Part shown: positions 7,108 through 10,317 of the stretch, one piece after another | How positions within the stretch are numbered: the first letter of the stretch is position 1 | Layout of the letters: the number at the start of each line of letters is the position of its first letter | Assembly: GCA_003024985.2 (NCBI GenBank) | Contig: PXIH01S0000190.1 | DNA from: Euperipatoides rowelli | Taxonomy: Eukaryota > Onychophora > Udeonychophora > Euonychophora > Peripatopsidae | Length of the DNA stretch: 10,317 nucleotides | Direction: 5' to 3' (one strand) | The notes under the pieces: generated by a model | The model's input: only the letters and a program-made list of their open reading frames with translations | Databases searched by the model: none | Told to the model about the DNA's origin: nothing | Program-made: the position numbers and the translations under genes

Positions 7108-7115
7108 GATTTAAC
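7108..7115 (+). repeat. Right target-site duplication of the hAT-like element
   Basis: GATTTAAC directly follows the TAGG-type right terminus and is identical to 5125-5132. Confidence 0.85.
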
Positions 7116-8640
7116 ATTTCGGTCAGAGCACGGCCTTCCTTAACTTCTGTTTTGTCGTATCAAAAAAAAAACAAAATTTACACTTAATATCCCAATCTAG
7201 TTGAATCTTATTGTTTTCTTTCAGGTATTAAAGCATCCAAATTTATTTATTGTTTCATGGTATAGCCTATTTTAGTAAGTTTATTTTTTATCAGTTTAGA
7301 ATATAATAATTTTTTTATCAATTTATATGTTTAGTAAGCATAGGCTGTTAGCTTTTATTCCGAGTTAGTAGAGCACTACCGTGTTCAGTTCAGGATTTCA
7401 TGATGCGTTTCTAGACATTGTAAAATTTGTTAGGAGCATTCACTACCTTTCCAGGGATTGCATGATTTTATTCATCCTAACTCTCAGAATCGTTAATATA
7501 ACAACTATACACAAATTTAGCTTATATTTACTGATACTAAGAGTGATTGTAATATAATTTGCTAGTCGAGTTATTATTGCCATTGTTTATCAATATAAAT
7601 TAGTGTTAGATATACAGTATAACATAATTTATATCATTCACTTACAAACCATTATCAAACAGTTGGAAAAGTGAAAAATTTTGATAATCTGAAAGGAAAT
7701 TTGATTTAAGCTTGATATTGTGCCTCATAACAGTGATGTGTGCATCATTTGTTCTTCTATAATAAATATATTACGATCAGTGCATGGTGGAATCAATAGA
7801 AGAGACAATGTTTTTTCATCTTCTCGCACACAGTCAAAACCTTTGATATTACCCAACAGCACAACACCAATCTCTGTTCTTATCTTCCTAAATATTTATG
7901 AATATATGTAGAATTTATCTCAAAGATAAAAACAAAGGAGAATCGCAACATGTTGATCCATTAGCGGATTTACCTTTGCAGAATGCACAAAAATTCATGT
8001 GTTTTTGATCTAGTCTTTTTTTATGGAATAGTTTTGTAAGGCTGTTATAAAATAAGTGTCTTTCCATCTTGGTCAAGATGAATTCTGATTTTCCCAGACC
8101 AAAAGGGTTAAGTGACTCATACAACTATAACATCTTTTATATCAAAGGTTAAACATATATCCAATACTCACCACCATACAGAAATGTATATCCCCTTCAG
8201 GCCATCTGTTACTAGGGCTTTGCAAAGCTTGTTTCTTTGATCTAATGTCTTTACTAATTTCAACTCTTTCAATTTTTTAATCATCAATATTTTAAACACT
8301 TTCCTAACTCTGTAATTTCCCTCCATTTACTTGACTTTTATTCATTAGCCAGAGAACCGTCCTCTCAATAACATCAACAGCCAAAATAGAAAATGGAAAT
8401 AATTGTTAGTTCTACTTAATCTTTTTTTTTTCTCCTAATGTACAAATAGTTAAGAAAAGCTTATTTCCTCAGAAATTTGCTCATTATTTAACAAACTATT
8501 AGTGAGGGGAAATGATTACTTTTTTTTATTACTGTTGTTTATTTTCAATTTCTACAATTTATTTACTTATTAAGTTCGTCAGAACAAATAATAAAAATAA
8601 AGACAATTAAATAACATTATATATTACAGCTATGAAATAA
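7116..8640. other. AT-rich stretch without a supported gene
   Basis: Two modest frames exist here, one forward near 7720-7911 and one reverse near 7915-8124. Neither shows a known motif, good start context or splice signals. A small perfect hairpin CATCTTG-GT-CAAGATG lies near 8066-8081. The forward strand near 8077-8150 has a short frame of mixed composition (from MNSDFPRPKG), but it is too short to call. Confidence 0.35.
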
Positions 8641-8657
8641 ATTTATTGTACCCTCCC

Positions 8658-8679
8658 CTCCCCCCCCAAAAAAAAAAAA
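8658..8679 (+). repeat. C8A14 homopolymer junction
   Basis: Eight C followed by fourteen A, after a CCCTCCCCTCC lead-in. It is low-complexity sequence and prone to slippage and sequencing error. Confidence 0.85.
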
Positions 8680-8700
8680 AATCTCATAAATCATTTGTAT

Positions 8701-8716
8701 AGAGAGAGAGAGAGAG
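8701..8716 (+). repeat. (AG)8 microsatellite
   Basis: Eight uninterrupted AG dinucleotides directly after CATTTGTAT. Confidence 0.95.
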
Positions 8717-9221
8717 TCAGCAATATAACTTTTCTTTACTATTTGATTCTTTCTAATAATTTCATTAAAAATAATTATCAACAGTAAAAAACAATACAAA
8801 GCAGAACAGATGATCCTTTTTTTTCTTCTGCCTTCATGATAAGCATAGTTTAATTAGCACAGCCTTCATTATAAAGATAAATGATGGACTTAAACAGGTA
8901 CTCCTGACATCTCAAACAGAGCAAATCGTACAAGATCAAAAGAATACTTTCTTAAAAAACAAAATTATACGCACCCCTTCTTTCATCATAAGAATAGCAA
9001 CTTTAATAACTTTATGGAACACTACTTGTAGCTAGCTCTGATATATCTTTCACTAAGATAAGAAGATAGCCTCCGCATCTCCTTCTGACAGCAATAACTG
9101 TGGATATCTCTATTCCTAATCTTGTTAAAGCTAATTTTGATTTTATACAGTATATACAGATACAATATGTGCATGTATACAGTATATAATGCATATACAG
9201 TACATATATAAGCACAAAGTC
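8717..9221. other. AT-rich stretch with TACAGTATA-like words
   Basis: No gene is supported. Between about 9147 and 9205 the words ATACAGTATA, TATACAG and TACAGTACATATATA recur in a loose, irregular array. A reverse frame covering 9012-9278 has no recognisable motif. Confidence 0.4.
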
Positions 9222-9295
9222 AGGCCCGGCTCTATAAGCCATAAAATCCCACAATGCAGGAGGGGGGAGGCTGACCACCAGGGAGCCCAGCCAAA
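9222..9295. other. GC-rich island, possible degraded transposon end
   Basis: TCAGGCCCGGCTCTATAAGC, an AGGAGGGGGGAGG block, then CCAGGGAGCCCAGCC form an abrupt GC-rich patch. It is followed by A7 and T16 (9300-9315). Termini of several DNA transposons carry GGCCCGGCTCTA-like words, so a solo degraded end is possible. No partner end or duplication was found. Confidence 0.25.
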
Positions 9296-9487
9296 AAAAT
9301 TTTTTTTTTTTTTTTAGGTAAAAGCCATCACAACTTATTCTCCTTTCTAATTGTCATACTTAACTTATAAAATCAACAGACAGTAGCAGTGTAAAATAAA
9401 ATCAGGGCCTGCTGAATCCACAGCATTGGATAAGAGTGCACTGATAAGCACATTTGCAGATATGAAATCAAGGAAGAAAGATTTCTT

Positions 9488-9491
9488 TTAA
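9488..9491 (+). repeat. Left TTAA target site of the piggyBac-type MITE
   Basis: TTAA directly precedes the CCCTTT terminus and is repeated at 9716-9719. Confidence 0.88.
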
Positions 9492-9715
9492 CCCTTTCCA
9501 CTCCACAGTAAAATTGCATTAATTTAAATCCCCTGATTTTAATGTTAGTTTTTTTTTTTTTTTTTTAAAAATCATTTGTTACGATTAAAAACAAATATAT
9601 TTTAGTCCCTTTGGACATAAATTTTACTAATTTGAAGCATTTTTGAGGCTAACAATGATTTGTTGAATTGTAAAGAAAAAATGCCTACATATTACCGTCA
9701 GTGGAGTGGAAAGGG
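9492..9715. mobile_element. piggyBac-type MITE, 224 bp
   Basis: Both ends are the same 15-bp inverted repeat without mismatch, CCCTTTCCACTCCAC. Each end abuts TTAA, so TTAA plus the repeat makes a 19-bp perfect inverted match. piggyBac-superfamily elements insert at and duplicate TTAA and begin with CCC/CCY, so the class assignment is firm. The 224-bp interior is AT-rich, contains an 18-base T run (9549-9566) and has no coding capacity. It is therefore non-autonomous and would have depended on a piggyBac transposase made elsewhere. Perfect ends and sites suggest it is young. Confidence 0.9.
9549..9566 (+). repeat. Poly(T)18 inside the piggyBac-type MITE
   Basis: Uninterrupted run of eighteen T, followed by AAAAA. 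It is likely length-variable. Confidence 0.9.
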
Positions 9716-9719
9716 TTAA
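9716..9719 (+). repeat. Right TTAA target site of the piggyBac-type MITE
   Basis: TTAA directly follows the GGGAAAG-type right terminus (AAAGGG on the plus strand) and matches 9488-9491. Confidence 0.88.
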
Positions 9720-10317
9720 AGGATTTATGATGTTGAAGTTGTTGTAAATGATGTGGGACGTTAAGATTGCATCTTAGTAAGATGATCTTAATGATGAACT
9801 GGTATGTGTGAAAATAAATGAGTTATTTTCAAATTTTGTTTTATTTATTTCTATCCTAAGTTTCAAACAAAAATAATATCATTAAACTGTAAATCTAAAA
9901 TATTTGTCAAAGGGATTGACCAATATTAACGTTAACACATCAAACTTTGTGAAAATGATTCAATTTTCCCGCAGGATGAGGCCTAAAAACCTGTACTGTA
10001 GATCCGGACTTGCACAAAGTATAAAGACAGTGTGTATATAAATACATGATATACTGAATATATTTACTACATATACAGACTTTAAGCTGCTGACCACATT
10101 TTGCCAAAATGAGAGCAATTATTACATTTTTCTATAAAAGACAAATGCTGAATAGCCAAAAAATATATAATCTCTTTTGATTTATAATACCTTTAAAGGT
10201 CAAATGTAACGGAATTTTTTTTTTTTATTATTGATTTTCAAAGATAATTACTATAAAAAAATTTCCACTGGAATTTTTTTTTTTTAAAATGCATAAAAAA
10301 AAGTTATTTAAAGATAA
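9720..10317. other. AT-rich tail of the window
   Basis: No gene is supported. A splice-acceptor-like TTTTCCCGCAG ends at 9974, followed by a 21-codon open frame (MRPKNLYCRS...), too little to call. Near 10212 and 10271 the word GGAAT followed by a long T run occurs twice, each near an AAAGATAA motif, suggesting a small local duplication. Confidence 0.35.

Noticed and set aside
7720-7911. 63-codon forward frame
   Set aside because: It begins at GTG, not ATG, has no recognisable motif and no splice or start context, and its length is expected by chance.
7915-8124. 69-codon reverse frame with a Cys-rich segment (CAFC...C-C)
   Set aside because: The cysteine spacing does not form a complete zinc-binding pattern, and the frame has no neighbours or signals supporting a gene.
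8617-8799. 60-codon reverse frame
   Set aside because: It spans the C8A14 and AG microsatellites; the Phe and Gly runs are products of low-complexity DNA.
9147-9205. TACAGTATA words as a tandem satellite
   Set aside because: The spacing is irregular and the words are simple AT palindromes common throughout the window.
9012-9278. 88-codon reverse frame
   Set aside because: Half comes from the TACAGTATA-like low-complexity stretch and the rest has no known motif. No splice or start context supports it.
1-10317. CRISPR array, operon, riboswitch or bacterial promoter
   Set aside because: No direct repeats with unique spacers of constant length and no prokaryotic gene organisation. The only regular array is the 10/20-bp minisatellite, which has no spacers.

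Overview
The window looks like nuclear DNA of a metazoan, probably an invertebrate, from an intron or an intergenic region. It is strongly AT-rich (roughly 70% A+T by eye), full of poly(A)/poly(T) runs, and has no long open reading frame, no bacterial-style gene packing and no RNA gene that I can recognise. I cannot name the species. The one recognisable protein remnant, a Tc1/mariner-type transposase, is of a kind common in arthropods, molluscs and cnidarians.

Most of the interpretable content is a graveyard of DNA transposons. (1) A decayed Tc1/mariner-superfamily transposase lies at about 1714-2089. (2) Two copies of one small terminal-inverted-repeat family lie at about 1107-1391 and 5523-5782. 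(3) A 1,975-bp non-autonomous element with hAT hallmarks lies at 5133-7107. It has an exact 8-bp target duplication, TAGG-type ends and AACCGA subterminal motifs, and the second small element sits inside it. (4) A 224-bp piggyBac-type MITE lies at 9492-9715, with perfect 15-bp ends between two TTAA sites. (5) A long foldback element lies at 2451-2636. (6) A possible hAT-like element at 3615-3963 has a conventional-looking right end, but a minisatellite occupies its left side.

Region by region: 1-400 is AT-rich with no call. 405-563 is the only good exon candidate: a pyrimidine tract and AG, 53 open codons, then GTAAGT, in a locally GC- and CpG-richer patch. 564-1106 is AT-rich and intron-like. 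1107-2089 holds the first small element and the transposase relic. 2090-2640 holds the foldback element. 3300-3480 is a cluster of short GGTT/AACC hairpins. 3617-3795 is a 10/20-bp minisatellite whose first unit is inverted. 3880-3963 is a chain of CpG-bearing hairpins. 5133-7107 is the hAT-like element. 7116-9490 is mostly uninformative, with microsatellites and a GC-rich patch near 9222-9295. 9492-9715 is the piggyBac MITE, and the rest is AT-rich.

No set of genes works together here. If the 405-563 exon is real, the following 9.7 kb would read most simply as its downstream intron loaded with transposons. I see no evidence for a new multi-gene system. The most unusual structures are the inverted-start minisatellite inside a possible hAT-like element and the nested hAT/MITE pair.
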